DNA from: Bacillota bacterium
GTDB lineage: Bacteria > Bacillota > Clostridia > Oscillospirales > Oscillospiraceae
DNA: 34,140 nt
Direction of reading: 5' to 3'
NCBI GenBank assembly: GCA_021200975.1
Contig: JAJQFT010000016.1
Location: 1 to 34,140, forward strand
The notes below the pieces were generated by a model, which saw only the letters and a list, made by a program, of their open reading frames with translations, did no database searches and had not been told where the DNA came from. This document shows, one piece after another, positions 17,877 to 25,333 of this stretch. Within the stretch, counting starts at the first letter, position 1, and each line of letters opens with the position of its first letter. The translations under genes were made by a program, and so were the position numbers.

Positions 17877-18605
17877 TCAGTCCGGATTGTAGGCCGGGAC
17901 GATGCCAATCTTGCGCATGTTCTCCAGGCCGTCGATGATGGCGGGCGCCGCCCGGGTCCCGACGATGTCGGCGCCGGCGAGCAGGTAGGCGTAGGTGTTC
18001 TGCGGGCGGGGCGCCTTGATTCCGGCCATCTTGATGCCCACATTCGAGTCGCCCAGCACCTTGCGGATGAAGCGGACGTTGTCCACCGTCGGGCCGCCCC
18101 ACAGGCCGAGGCTGGTCTTGACGTAGTTGATGCCGCACTCGACGAACAGCTCGCTGATGGCCTGAATCTCGGTGTTGGTGAGGAAGCACACCTCGATGAT
18201 GCCTTTCAGGCAGATGTCGGGGCCGACTGCGCCGCGCAGTGCGTTGAGGTGGCTGCGCAGGAAGTCGTACTTGTGGTCGAGCAGGGCAGAGGTGTTCACG
18301 CAGAAGTCGATCTGCGAATAGCCGAGCTTCACGGCTGCCTCGGCCTCGCAAATCTGCGCCTTGATGGTGTCGTCCCCGTTCTCGTTGCAGCAGCCGGTGC
18401 CCATGTAAACGGTCGAGCCGGCAAGCTCCTCCTTCAGCACATCCGCCCAGTACAGCGTGGAGCTGTACATGGTGCGCAGGTTGTACTTCACGGCCATGCG
18501 GCAGCCCTGCCGCACCTCCTCCTCGGTGTTGGTGGGGCGGACCTGCGACAGCTCAAAGAGCTTGCCAATGTTGTTTCGGTCGTATTTTGCTAAATTTACG
18601 GACAT
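17877..18605 (-). CDS. DeoC-family aldolase (deoxyribose-phosphate aldolase-like)
   Basis: This is a class I aldolase of the DeoC family, which classically cleaves 2-deoxyribose 5-phosphate to glyceraldehyde 3-phosphate and acetaldehyde. The 242 residues keep all three catalytic elements: the Asp in SQIDFCVNTS, the Schiff-base Lys in NYVKTSLGLWGGPTV, and the proton-relay Lys in VGIKMAGIKAP. The segment after it replaces the canonical GGIRT with GIKAP, so the substrate need not be deoxyribose phosphate. A degenerate paralogue follows 19 bases downstream, and an SDR gene precedes it by 16 bases. No deoxyribokinase or phosphopentomutase is nearby, arguing against a plain nucleoside role. Confidence 0.88.
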   Translation of the reverse strand: MSVNLAKYDRNNIGKLFELSQVRPTNTEEEVRQGCRMAVKYNLRTMYSSTLYWADVLKEELAGSTVYMGTGCCNENGDDTIKAQICEAEAAVKLGYSQIDFCVNTSALLDHKYDFLRSHLNALRGAVGPDICLKGIIEVCFLTNTEIQAISELFVECGINYVKTSLGLWGGPTVDNVRFIRKVLGDSNVGIKMAGIKAPRPQNTYAYLLAGADIVGTRAAPAIIDGLENMRKIGIVPAYNPD

Positions 18606-18621
18606 GAGATTACCTCCTTGT

Positions 18622-19401
18622 TTATTCTTCAGGCCAGGGCATTGTGGGTGCCTCCGCCTGATTGAGGATGGAGAAGCCGCCGTCCACTGTAATGGTCTGC
18701 CCTACAAGGGAGGACGCCTCGTCCGAGGCGAGGAACAGCACGACCTTTGCCGGGTCGTCCGGTGTGAGCACGCGGCGAATGGGGTGGATGTTCGCAACCT
18801 TCGTAAGAAAATCCGGGTCCTCCTGCAGATGGTGTGCCGACATGGGGGTGAGGATCATCCCCAGCGACACGGCGTTGACGTTGATGCCGTAGCGCGCCCA
18901 GCAGATACCGAGATATTCGGTGATGGCCATCACCGCGCGCTTGGTCACGCCGTAGGGCAGGTGGCGCGTATCGGCGAATACCGCCCGCGGCGAGGTGACG
19001 TTGATGATTTTGCCATAGCGCTGCTTTTTCATCACCTTGGCGGCCTCTTTCGAGAGGAAGAACACGGATTTTTGGTTGATTTCTTGGATAAAGTCGTAGT
19101 GCTCCTCGCTGATGTCCTCCACAAAGATGCGCGAGGCCACGCCGGCGTTGTTCACCAGCACCTCCAGCGAGCCGAAAAGCGCCACGGTCTTTTCCACCAG
19201 CGCCGCGCGATCGCCGGGTATGGTCACATCGCAGTGCACGTAGGCGCATTCGCCGTATGCCGACAGCTCCTTTTCGGTTTTGAGCCCCAGCTCGTCCTGA
19301 ATGTCGGCAAGCACGACGCGGTACCCGGCCTTCAGGAAATATTCCGCATAGGTTTTTCCCAAGCCCCCGGCCGCGCCGGTAATGAGGGCGGTTTTTGCCA
19401 T
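18622..19401 (-). CDS. SDR-family NAD(P)-dependent dehydrogenase (second in operon)
   Basis: This short-chain dehydrogenase/reductase of 259 residues would interconvert an alcohol and a ketone, most likely on a sugar or polyol. The start at 19401 gives MAKTALITGAAGGLGKTYAEYF with a proper TGxxxGxG cofactor motif (8-15). The acidic residue in VVLADIQDEL at the end of strand 2 favours NAD over NADP. NNAG is present, the catalytic Ser lies in NVTSPRA, and the Tyr/Lys pair in PYGVTK. An AGGGAGGGAGCAG site precedes the ATG, and the flavoprotein gene ends 13 bases before it. The specificity is unknown. Confidence 0.92.
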   Translation of the reverse strand: MAKTALITGAAGGLGKTYAEYFLKAGYRVVLADIQDELGLKTEKELSAYGECAYVHCDVTIPGDRAALVEKTVALFGSLEVLVNNAGVASRIFVEDISEEHYDFIQEINQKSVFFLSKEAAKVMKKQRYGKIINVTSPRAVFADTRHLPYGVTKRAVMAITEYLGICWARYGINVNAVSLGMILTPMSAHHLQEDPDFLTKVANIHPIRRVLTPDDPAKVVLFLASDEASSLVGQTITVDGGFSILNQAEAPTMPWPEE

Positions 19402-19414
19402 ATCTGCTCCCTCC

Positions 19415-21358
19415 CTATGCGTAGTAGCCCGCGAAGAAGCCGTTGCGGACGTTCTTGCGGATGTTGCCGGTTTCGGCCGCGTCGCCGATGCAGACGGCGT
19501 CGATGCCCATATCGTTGAGCGCAAGCTCGAGCTTCGCGCCCGCCGGGCGCTGCCCGGTCGCAAGCACGGTCAGGCTGGCCGGAGCCGTGCAGGCCTCGCC
19601 GGCCGAATTTTTGTAGCGCACCGACGTGTCGCCGATTTCCTCCACGCTTGCGCTCACCTCTAAGCGGAAGCCGCGCTCGCGCATGATGGATAGATCCCGC
19701 GCGCGGTGCGTCCCCTCCTGCTCTCCGGCGAGGGTGGGCAGCATTTCCAGAATGCTCAGCCGGTTGCCGAATTCGGACAGGTAGATGGCCGTTTCGGTGC
19801 CGACCATGCCGCCGCCGATTACCGTGATGTCTGCGTTTTTGGGGATCTCCCGCTTTCCGCTGAGGATGTCCCAAGCCAGCACGGCCTTCTGCGCGCCGGG
19901 AATCGGCGGGACGAAGGGCGTCGCGCCGATGGCAATCAGCACCTTGTCCGGCTTCGCGGCCGCTACCGCCTCGGGGCTGGCCTCGGTGCGGTAGCATACC
20001 TGCACGCCGAGCCTTTCCAGCTCGCGCAGCAGGTACGGCACCGCCGTGCCCAGCACCTGCTTGTGCGGCGGGACGGCCGCCAGCTGCATCTGGCCGCCCG
20101 CGCGGTCGGATTTTTCCCAAACCGTTACGCGGTGGCCGCGCTTGGCCGCGCTCAGCGCCGCCTCCAGCCCGGTGATGCCCGCGCCAATCACCAGAACATC
20201 CTTCTTAACTGCGGCGGGGATGGGATTTCTCTCGTCGAATTTTCCCTCCAGCGCCACGTAGGGATTCAGCGCGCAGCGCATTCCGCTCTGGCGGGTCGTG
20301 GTGTTATAGTAACAGCCGTCGTTGCAGTTGAGGCAGGTGCGAATCTCCGACTCGCGGCCGGTGCGTACCTTTTCCGGCCAGTAGGGGTCGCAGATCAGCT
20401 GCCGCCCGATGCAGACGAGATCCGTCACGCCGGAGGCGAGCAGCTCCTCGCAGACCTGCGGCGAACGCAGGCGGCCCACCATCGCGAGCTTGGCGTCCGG
20501 CAGCACCGCGCGAACAGCCTCGTTGAGCCAGCGGCGGTTGCCCTCGGCGAAATCCTGTGTTTCCACGTTGATGTCCAGCCCGTATTTCATGCCCTTGGTC
20601 ACGTTGATTAAATCCGCCCCGGCTTCGGACAGGATTTTCGCAAACTGCGCGCCCTCCTCGAGCGTCGTGCCGCCGGGAACGGCGTCGCGCACGCCCAGCC
20701 GCACGCTGATCAGGAAGCGCGGCCCGCAGGTCTTGCGGATGGCCTGCACGATTTCCTTCGGGAAGCGCACGCGCCCCTCGATGGTGCTGCCGCAGTAGCC
20801 GTCGCTGCGCTTGTTGAAATAGGGCGAAAGGAACTGCCCCAGCAGCGTGCCGTGCCCCGCGTGCAGCTCCACGCCGTCCATGCCGGAGGCTTGCGCAAGG
20901 CTTGCGGCGGCGGCGAATTTGCCCACGAGGGTCTTCAGCTCCTCCTCGGTGAGCCCGTGCACCGGCACCTTGCCCTCCACATCGACCGCGCCGACCAACC
21001 CCTTGCCGTGGCAGAGCTGCGGAATGGTGCGCACGCCGGAGTGCAGCAGCTGCACGATTACCTTGCTGCCGCAGGCGTGGATGCAGTCGGATAGCTCGCG
21101 GAAGCTGGGGATGGACTGCATTTGGCAAAGCTGCGGCTGGCAGCTCTCACCCGCGCCCCAAGGGTAGTCCACCGCGGTCATTTCCACGATAATCAGTCCG
21201 GCGCCGCCCTTTGCGCGCTCCACATAGTAGTCGCGCATGGTTGGGCTGATGGTGCCGTCGCTGGAGGCCAGATTGCTGCCCATAGAGGGCATGACAATGC
21301 GGTTTTTCAGCGTCAGCGCGCCCACCCGCACCGGGGAAAATAAGATGGGATAATTCAA
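19415..21358 (-). CDS. NADH:flavin oxidoreductase, old yellow enzyme type with [4Fe-4S] and FAD domains
   Basis: This 647-residue enzyme has the layout of 2,4-dienoyl-CoA reductase, enoate reductases and the bile-acid BaiCD/BaiH proteins. It has an N-terminal FMN-binding TIM barrel (1-330, with GVELHAGHGTLLGQFLSP), a [4Fe-4S] cluster motif at Cys342, Cys345, Cys349 and Cys362 (CLNCNDGC...C), and a C-terminal FAD/NAD module (VLVIGAGITGLEAALSAAKRG near 388 and VIGGGMVGTETAIY). The start is a TTG, fixed by a GGAGG site 7 bases upstream. Such enzymes move electrons from NADH to an activated C=C bond, or oxidise amines. Its place among sugar genes is unusual; it may reduce an enone-type sugar derivative, but that is only a guess. 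Confidence 0.93.
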   Translation of the reverse strand: MNYPILFSPVRVGALTLKNRIVMPSMGSNLASSDGTISPTMRDYYVERAKGGAGLIIVEMTAVDYPWGAGESCQPQLCQMQSIPSFRELSDCIHACGSKVIVQLLHSGVRTIPQLCHGKGLVGAVDVEGKVPVHGLTEEELKTLVGKFAAAASLAQASGMDGVELHAGHGTLLGQFLSPYFNKRSDGYCGSTIEGRVRFPKEIVQAIRKTCGPRFLISVRLGVRDAVPGGTTLEEGAQFAKILSEAGADLINVTKGMKYGLDINVETQDFAEGNRRWLNEAVRAVLPDAKLAMVGRLRSPQVCEELLASGVTDLVCIGRQLICDPYWPEKVRTGRESEIRTCLNCNDGCYYNTTTRQSGMRCALNPYVALEGKFDERNPIPAAVKKDVLVIGAGITGLEAALSAAKRGHRVTVWEKSDRAGGQMQLAAVPPHKQVLGTAVPYLLRELERLGVQVCYRTEASPEAVAAAKPDKVLIAIGATPFVPPIPGAQKAVLAWDILSGKREIPKNADITVIGGGMVGTETAIYLSEFGNRLSILEMLPTLAGEQEGTHRARDLSIMRERGFRLEVSASVEEIGDTSVRYKNSAGEACTAPASLTVLATGQRPAGAKLELALNDMGIDAVCIGDAAETGNIRKNVRNGFFAGYYA

Positions 21359-21370
21359 GCAAAAGCCTCC

Positions 21371-22138
21371 TTAGTTGCCGTACATGTACCGGCCGCCACA
21401 GATGTCCAGCGTGATGCCGGTGATATAAGCGCTCTCGTCCGAAGCGAGGAAGAGCGCGCCCTTCGCGATGTCCTCCGGGTAACAGAGCCGGCCGAGCGGG
21501 ATGGTCTTCTCCACTTTGGCGACCAGCTCCTGGTCAACGCCCGGGCTGTGCAGCACCGGGGAGTCGGTCGCGCCCGGACAAATGGTGTTGCAGCGGATTT
21601 TGTCGCCGTACCAGTGGTTTGCGACGTATTTGGTCAGGCCGATGATGCCGGCCTTGGTGGAAACGTAGTGCGCGCCGCTGCCGATGCTGCCGCCGCTCTT
21701 GCCCGAGGTGGAGGACAGCTGTACGATGCGGCCGCCGCCGGACTGCTTCATGTATGGATGCACCGCGCGCAGGGTGTAGAAGTAGCCGGTCAGGTTGATT
21801 TGCAGGGCGCGGTTCCAATCCTCGTCGCTCAGGTGGTCGAGGTCGTCCGCCGTTGACCAGAATGCGCCGTTGACCAGGATCGTGATGCGGCCGCAGCGCT
21901 CGAAGATGCCTCGCATCGCCTCGTTGACGCACGCGGAGCTGCTCACATCCATGTAAACCGCCTCCGCGCTGCCGCCCTCATCGGCAATGGCCTGCGCCGT
22001 TTCCTGCGCGCCCTCCAGGTTGATGTCGCAGCAGCATACGTGGCAGCCGTGGCGGGCAAATTCGAGCGCGATGGCGCGGTCGAGGCCCCTGGCTGCGCCG
22101 GTGATTACCGCGACATCGTTTTCAAGCCTTTTTTTCAT
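21371..22138 (-). CDS. SDR-family dehydrogenase with altered glycine motif (first in operon)
   Basis: This short-chain dehydrogenase of 255 residues starts MKKRLENDVAVITGAARGLDRAIAL. The nucleotide motif TGxxxGxG is broken at the last position, TGAARGLD: Asp replaces Gly, a single-base change from GGC to GAC. Otherwise it is complete. CCCDINLEG carries the NAD-type acidic residue, the helix-4 Asn is in QINLTG, the Ser in QLSSTSGKSGG, and the Tyr/Lys pair in HYVSTKAG. It ends CGGRYMYGN. It differs clearly from the second SDR, so the two probably act on different steps. The flavoprotein gene starts 12 bases downstream. Confidence 0.9.
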   Translation of the reverse strand: MKKRLENDVAVITGAARGLDRAIALEFARHGCHVCCCDINLEGAQETAQAIADEGGSAEAVYMDVSSSACVNEAMRGIFERCGRITILVNGAFWSTADDLDHLSDEDWNRALQINLTGYFYTLRAVHPYMKQSGGGRIVQLSSTSGKSGGSIGSGAHYVSTKAGIIGLTKYVANHWYGDKIRCNTICPGATDSPVLHSPGVDQELVAKVEKTIPLGRLCYPEDIAKGALFLASDESAYITGITLDICGGRYMYGN

Positions 22139-22181
22139 CTGAATACATCTCCTTTGGTGATTTTTGGGTGGAGCGCCGCTT

Positions 22182-23123
22182 TCAGCGGCCTTCGTTTACA
22201 AATTCGGCGATGCTTTGGGCGATGCCCTCGGCGTCCAAGCCGTATTTTCGCAAAATTTCTGCGTAGCTCCCGGAGCTGGCGTAGGCGTGCGGAATGCCGA
22301 GCTTTCTGACCGGGGCGGGGAAGCTCGATGCCAAAAGGTCGGCGATCTGCGTGCCGATGCCGCCGTAGACGTAGTGCTCCTCAACGGTCACGACCCGGCC
22401 AGTCTTGCGCACCGATTGCAGCAGCAGATCCGTATCGAGCGGGTAAACCGTCGGCAGGCCGATGTGCTCGACCGTGATGCCGGCCGCCTGCAGCTGCTCG
22501 GCTGCGGCGATGGCGTTGGCGGTCAGGCTGCCGGTGGAAACCAGCGTCACGTCCCGCCCTTCGCGGATCCGCCGCCCCTTGCCGATGGAGAAGGACGCCT
22601 CCTCAAACAGGTTCTCGATCGGCTCGTTGCCGATGCGCATGTAGATTGGCCCGCGCTCGGCCAGCATGGCCTTTACCGCGCCGCGAATCTCGTTGGGGTC
22701 CTGCGGGCACAGGATGCGCACGCCCGGAATCATCCGGATGATGGCGAAGTCGTCGAGCGAGTGGTGGGTCGAGCCGAGGTCGGAATAGGTGATGCCACCG
22801 TTTCTGCCCACGATTTTCACGTTTTGCCGCATATAGCCGATGTCGTTGCGGAACATTTCGAAAGGCCGGGCGGTCACGAAGGGGGCGATGGCGCAGAATA
22901 CCGGGATTTTTCCCGTCGTCGCGAGGCCGGAGGCCACGCCCTCTACCGCCTGCTCCATGATGCCGAATTCAAAGTAGCGCTGCGGCGCGAGGCGGATGAA
23001 GTCGCCGAAGCCGGAGCTTTTCCCGCTGTCGGCCGATAGCAGCACAATGCGCTCGTCGGCCAGCGCGCATTCGGTTACGGCTGCGCCGAATACCTTGCGC
23101 GGATCCTCTTTGTTGCCAATCAT
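22182..23123 (-). CDS. Transketolase, C-terminal subunit
   Basis: This is the second half of a two-gene transketolase (313 residues): the pyrimidine-binding domain plus the C-terminal domain. The start at 23123 overlaps the stop of the N-terminal subunit gene by 4 bases (ATGA). The Glu in RYFEFGIMEQAVEGVASGLA is the residue that activates thiamine diphosphate from the partner chain. The C-terminal domain begins near RDVTLVSTGSLTANAIAAAEQL. Split transketolases are common in Clostridia, but a copy inside a regulated sugar operon is likely specialised for transferring a two-carbon unit from a particular ketose or ketose phosphate. Confidence 0.93.
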   Translation of the reverse strand: MIGNKEDPRKVFGAAVTECALADERIVLLSADSGKSSGFGDFIRLAPQRYFEFGIMEQAVEGVASGLATTGKIPVFCAIAPFVTARPFEMFRNDIGYMRQNVKIVGRNGGITYSDLGSTHHSLDDFAIIRMIPGVRILCPQDPNEIRGAVKAMLAERGPIYMRIGNEPIENLFEEASFSIGKGRRIREGRDVTLVSTGSLTANAIAAAEQLQAAGITVEHIGLPTVYPLDTDLLLQSVRKTGRVVTVEEHYVYGGIGTQIADLLASSFPAPVRKLGIPHAYASSGSYAEILRKYGLDAEGIAQSIAEFVNEGR

Positions 23124-23971
23124 ATTGCTTCCTCCCGCAGCGCCGCCGCCTCGGCGGCCAGCGCCTCCTCCGCCTGCCGCAGCTGTGCCTCGTTCGCCTT
23201 CCAGAAGTGGAATGCCACTTGGTTCTCGCCGAAGGGCAGGCCCTTTGCCTTGATGGTGTGGCACACGATGGCCGTCGGCTTGCCCGCGCACAGCGGCAGC
23301 TCGTCCAGCGCCGCTACAATCTGCTCCATGCTGTTGCCGTCAATCTCCTTTGTCGCCCAGCCGAAGGCCGCGAAATGCGCGGCGATCGGGCGGAAGCTCA
23401 TCACCTCGTCCACCCGCCCGCTGATTTGCAGGCCGTTGTTGTCGATGAACAGCACGAGGTTGTCCGCCTTGTGCTGCGCCGCGGCCGCGGCCGCCTCCCA
23501 GTTGGAGCCCTCCGCCAGCTCGCCGTCGCCCAACAGCGTGTAAACGCGGCGGTCGCTCCCGTCGAGCCGAAGGCCGAGCGCCATTCCCAGCGAAATGGAA
23601 AGTCCGTGCCCGAGCGAGCCGGTGTTGGCCTCGATGCCGGGCAGCTTGTGCATATCCGGGTGGCCGGGGATGCGGCTGTCCAGACTGCCGTAGCTGTCGA
23701 GCACCGTTTTCGGAAAGAAGCCGCGTTCGGCCAGCGCCGCGTATTGACACAGGCATTTGTGCCCGGCCGACAGCACGAAGCGGTCGCGCCCTGCCCATTC
23801 CGGGTTGCGCGGGTCGAGCTTCATCTGGTAAAAGTACAGCGCCGTCACGATGTCCATGGCCGAAAGCGCCCCGCCTACGTGCCCATGCCCGCTGGCGCGC
23901 ACCATGCGCAGCACGTTCAGGCGGCAGGCGACGGCCGTTTGTTTCAGCGCGTTGAGTCTGGCTTTGTCCAT
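23120..23971 (-). CDS. Transketolase, N-terminal subunit
   Basis: This subunit of 283 residues holds the diphosphate-binding domain of a split transketolase. The thiamine diphosphate motif is GDGELAEGSNWEAAAAAAQHKADNLVLFIDNN, and GHGHVGGALSAMDIVTALYF plus PGIEANTGSLGHGLSISLGMAL are typical N-domain blocks. I chose the ATG at 23971; the rpiB-like stop lies 1 base upstream. The C-terminal subunit gene overlaps its stop, so the two chains are probably made in equal amounts. The cytoplasmic complex would need both. Confidence 0.94.
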   Translation of the reverse strand: MDKARLNALKQTAVACRLNVLRMVRASGHGHVGGALSAMDIVTALYFYQMKLDPRNPEWAGRDRFVLSAGHKCLCQYAALAERGFFPKTVLDSYGSLDSRIPGHPDMHKLPGIEANTGSLGHGLSISLGMALGLRLDGSDRRVYTLLGDGELAEGSNWEAAAAAAQHKADNLVLFIDNNGLQISGRVDEVMSFRPIAAHFAAFGWATKEIDGNSMEQIVAALDELPLCAGKPTAIVCHTIKAKGLPFGENQVAFHFWKANEAQLRQAEEALAAEAAALREEAI

Positions 23972-23972
23972 G

Positions 23973-24413
23973 CTACTGTCCCAGCCTTTCGTACTCGGCA
24001 ATGCGCGCGATTTTTTGGGCGGAGCGGGAGCCGGGGTCGAAGGTCAGGCCGAGGTATTCCTTCACTAGGCACTTGGCCAGCTCGATGCCGGTGACAAGCG
24101 CGCCCAGCGTGATGATATTGGCGTTGTTGCTCAGCGCGGCGCGCTGCGCCTGATAGATGTTTCCCACGCAGGCGGCGTAGGCGCCGGGAACCTTGTTGGC
24201 CGCGATGCTCACGCCGATGCCCGTCCCGCACAGGAGGATGCCCTTGTCGCATTCCCCGGCGGCCACCGCCTCCGCCAGACGGATTGCGGTGTTGGCGTAG
24301 ATGGGGTCGTCGCTGCCAAAATCCACCGTTTGGTAGCCTAGGCTCTCGATGTATGGAATCAGGCTTTGCTTATACGCTGCGGCATTTGGGTCGCAGCCGA
24401 TTGCGATTTTCAT
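23973..24413 (-). CDS. RpiB/LacA/LacB-family sugar-phosphate isomerase
   Basis: This cytoplasmic aldose-ketose isomerase of 146 residues has GILLCGTGIGVSIAANK, with the catalytic-base cysteine Cys62 in the anion-hole loop, and RAALSNNANIITLG. Two E. coli RpiB residues differ: the GCDH motif at the start reads GCDPNAA (His to Pro), and the His of the SRQHND segment is Ser. Substitutions at these places occur in homologues working on tetrose phosphates and other non-ribose substrates, so ribose 5-phosphate is not the safest guess. It is the first gene of the sugar operon, with AAAAGGAGATGTGGAAAC before its ATG, and faces the gntR-type gene across a 134-base gap. Confidence 0.92.
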   Translation of the reverse strand: MKIAIGCDPNAAAYKQSLIPYIESLGYQTVDFGSDDPIYANTAIRLAEAVAAGECDKGILLCGTGIGVSIAANKVPGAYAACVGNIYQAQRAALSNNANIITLGALVTGIELAKCLVKEYLGLTFDPGSRSAQKIARIAEYERLGQ

Positions 24414-24462
24414 GTTTCCACATCTCCTTTTTTTTGCATTTTTTGAAAAACTGGAAAAGAAT

Positions 24463-24474
24463 GCGAATATTTGC
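24463..24474. promoter_or_regulatory. Near-palindrome in the regulator-operon divergent region
   Basis: The sequence GCGAATATTTGC is symmetric around AATATT with one mismatched pair. It lies between the two divergent genes and 14 bases upstream of the regulator's -35 box, a plausible operator position. It does not match a standard HutC-type operator (GTnnnnAC), so the call is weak. I found no convincing -35/-10 pair for the minus-strand operon, only an extended -10-like TGGTATATT. Confidence 0.25.
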
Positions 24475-24487
24475 GTATATCGATGGC

Positions 24488-24516
24488 TTGACTATTCCAA
24501 AAAACGATGATAAAAT
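24488..24516 (+). promoter_or_regulatory. Sigma-A promoter of the GntR-type regulator
   Basis: On the plus strand TTGACT, 17 bases, then TAAAAT, about 30 bases before the start codon. The leader is short and contains the GGAAAGGAAG site. Confidence 0.8.
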
Positions 24517-24547
24517 ATACCAAATCGTGGAAAGGAAGATCTTCAAA

Positions 24548-25273
24548 ATGCTAGATAGAAACAACCCGCAGCCGCTGTATGTTCAGGTGCACAACATTCT
24601 GGTTGGGCGGCTCGACAGCGGTATTTACAAGCCGCATGACCGTATTCCGTCGGAAAATCTGCTCCGCCAAGAATTCGGCGTCAGCCGTGAAACGCTTCGC
24701 TCCGTGCTTACCGAGCTGGTTCGGGACGGGCGGCTGTACCGCGTGCAGGGCAAGGGCACCTATGTCTCCGAGCCGAAAATCACGGCCAAGGATTTCACCT
24801 ATGTCGGCATCCGGCGGCAGCTTGAGGAGCTGGGATACAACGTCACCACCATCCTGCTGGGTGTGGAGAAGCAGCCCTGCCCGCTGTCGATTGCCGCGCA
24901 CCTGCAAATCCCCGAGGGGGAAGAGGTGTATTACATCCAGCGCCTGCGCAAGGTCAAGGAGGAATCGCTCAGCATCCACAATACCTATGTGCCTGCCGCC
25001 CTGTGCCCGGATTTTGCGCGCAACGACTTCTGCAATAAGCAGATGTGCGAGCTGCTCAGCGAGCAGTACGGCCTTGTGCGCGGCCGGGTGCGGGAAACGC
25101 TGGAGTCCGTCCTCGCGCGCGAGGATGAAACCGAGCTGCTCGGCATCAAGAAGGGGCAGCCGCTGCTCAAGCTCTCCGACGAGATTGCCACCGCCGACGG
25201 CCAGCTTTTTGAGTACAGCACCGTGGTCTTTCGCGGGGATAAGCTCAAGATTCAGCTCAATTACGGCTTTTGA
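24548..25273 (+). CDS. GntR-family (HutC/UTRA) transcriptional regulator
   Basis: This DNA-binding regulator has 241 residues. The N-terminal winged helix-turn-helix (about 1-70) shows the GntR signature: PLYVQVHNILVGRLDSGIYKPHDRIPSENLLRQEFGVSRETLRSVLTELVRDGRLYRVQGKGTYV. The C-terminal part (80-241) matches the UTRA effector domain, with YYIQRLRKVKEESLSIHNTYVPAALCP and an ending FEYSTVVFRGDKLKIQLNYGF. HutC-type regulators usually respond to a phosphorylated sugar or related small molecule. The start at 24548 follows a GGAAGG site; the ORF-track start includes 88 codons that overlap the rpiB-like gene on the other strand. It probably controls the divergent operon and itself. Confidence 0.93.
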   Translation: MLDRNNPQPLYVQVHNILVGRLDSGIYKPHDRIPSENLLRQEFGVSRETLRSVLTELVRDGRLYRVQGKGTYVSEPKITAKDFTYVGIRRQLEELGYNVTTILLGVEKQPCPLSIAAHLQIPEGEEVYYIQRLRKVKEESLSIHNTYVPAALCPDFARNDFCNKQMCELLSEQYGLVRGRVRETLESVLAREDETELLGIKKGQPLLKLSDEIATADGQLFEYSTVVFRGDKLKIQLNYGF

Positions 25274-25280
25274 TTTTCGT

Positions 25281-25305
25281 GCCCGCTTGCGCGGGCGCGT
25301 TTTTT
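25281..25305 (+). terminator. Terminator of the GntR-type regulator
   Basis: GCCCGC, a TTGC loop and GCGGGC, then GCG and six T, just after the regulator's stop. It separates it from the convergent phosphoesterase gene. No matching T tract exists on the minus strand. Confidence 0.82.
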
Positions 25306-25333
25306 ATGCGCTCGGGTGCGACCCGGTCCGCCC

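Noticed and set aside
23124-23291. Extended N-terminus of the transketolase C-subunit
   Set aside because: The extra codons overlap the N-subunit gene in another frame and are Gly/Arg-rich. The ATG at 23123 gives the usual ATGA overlap and the family start.
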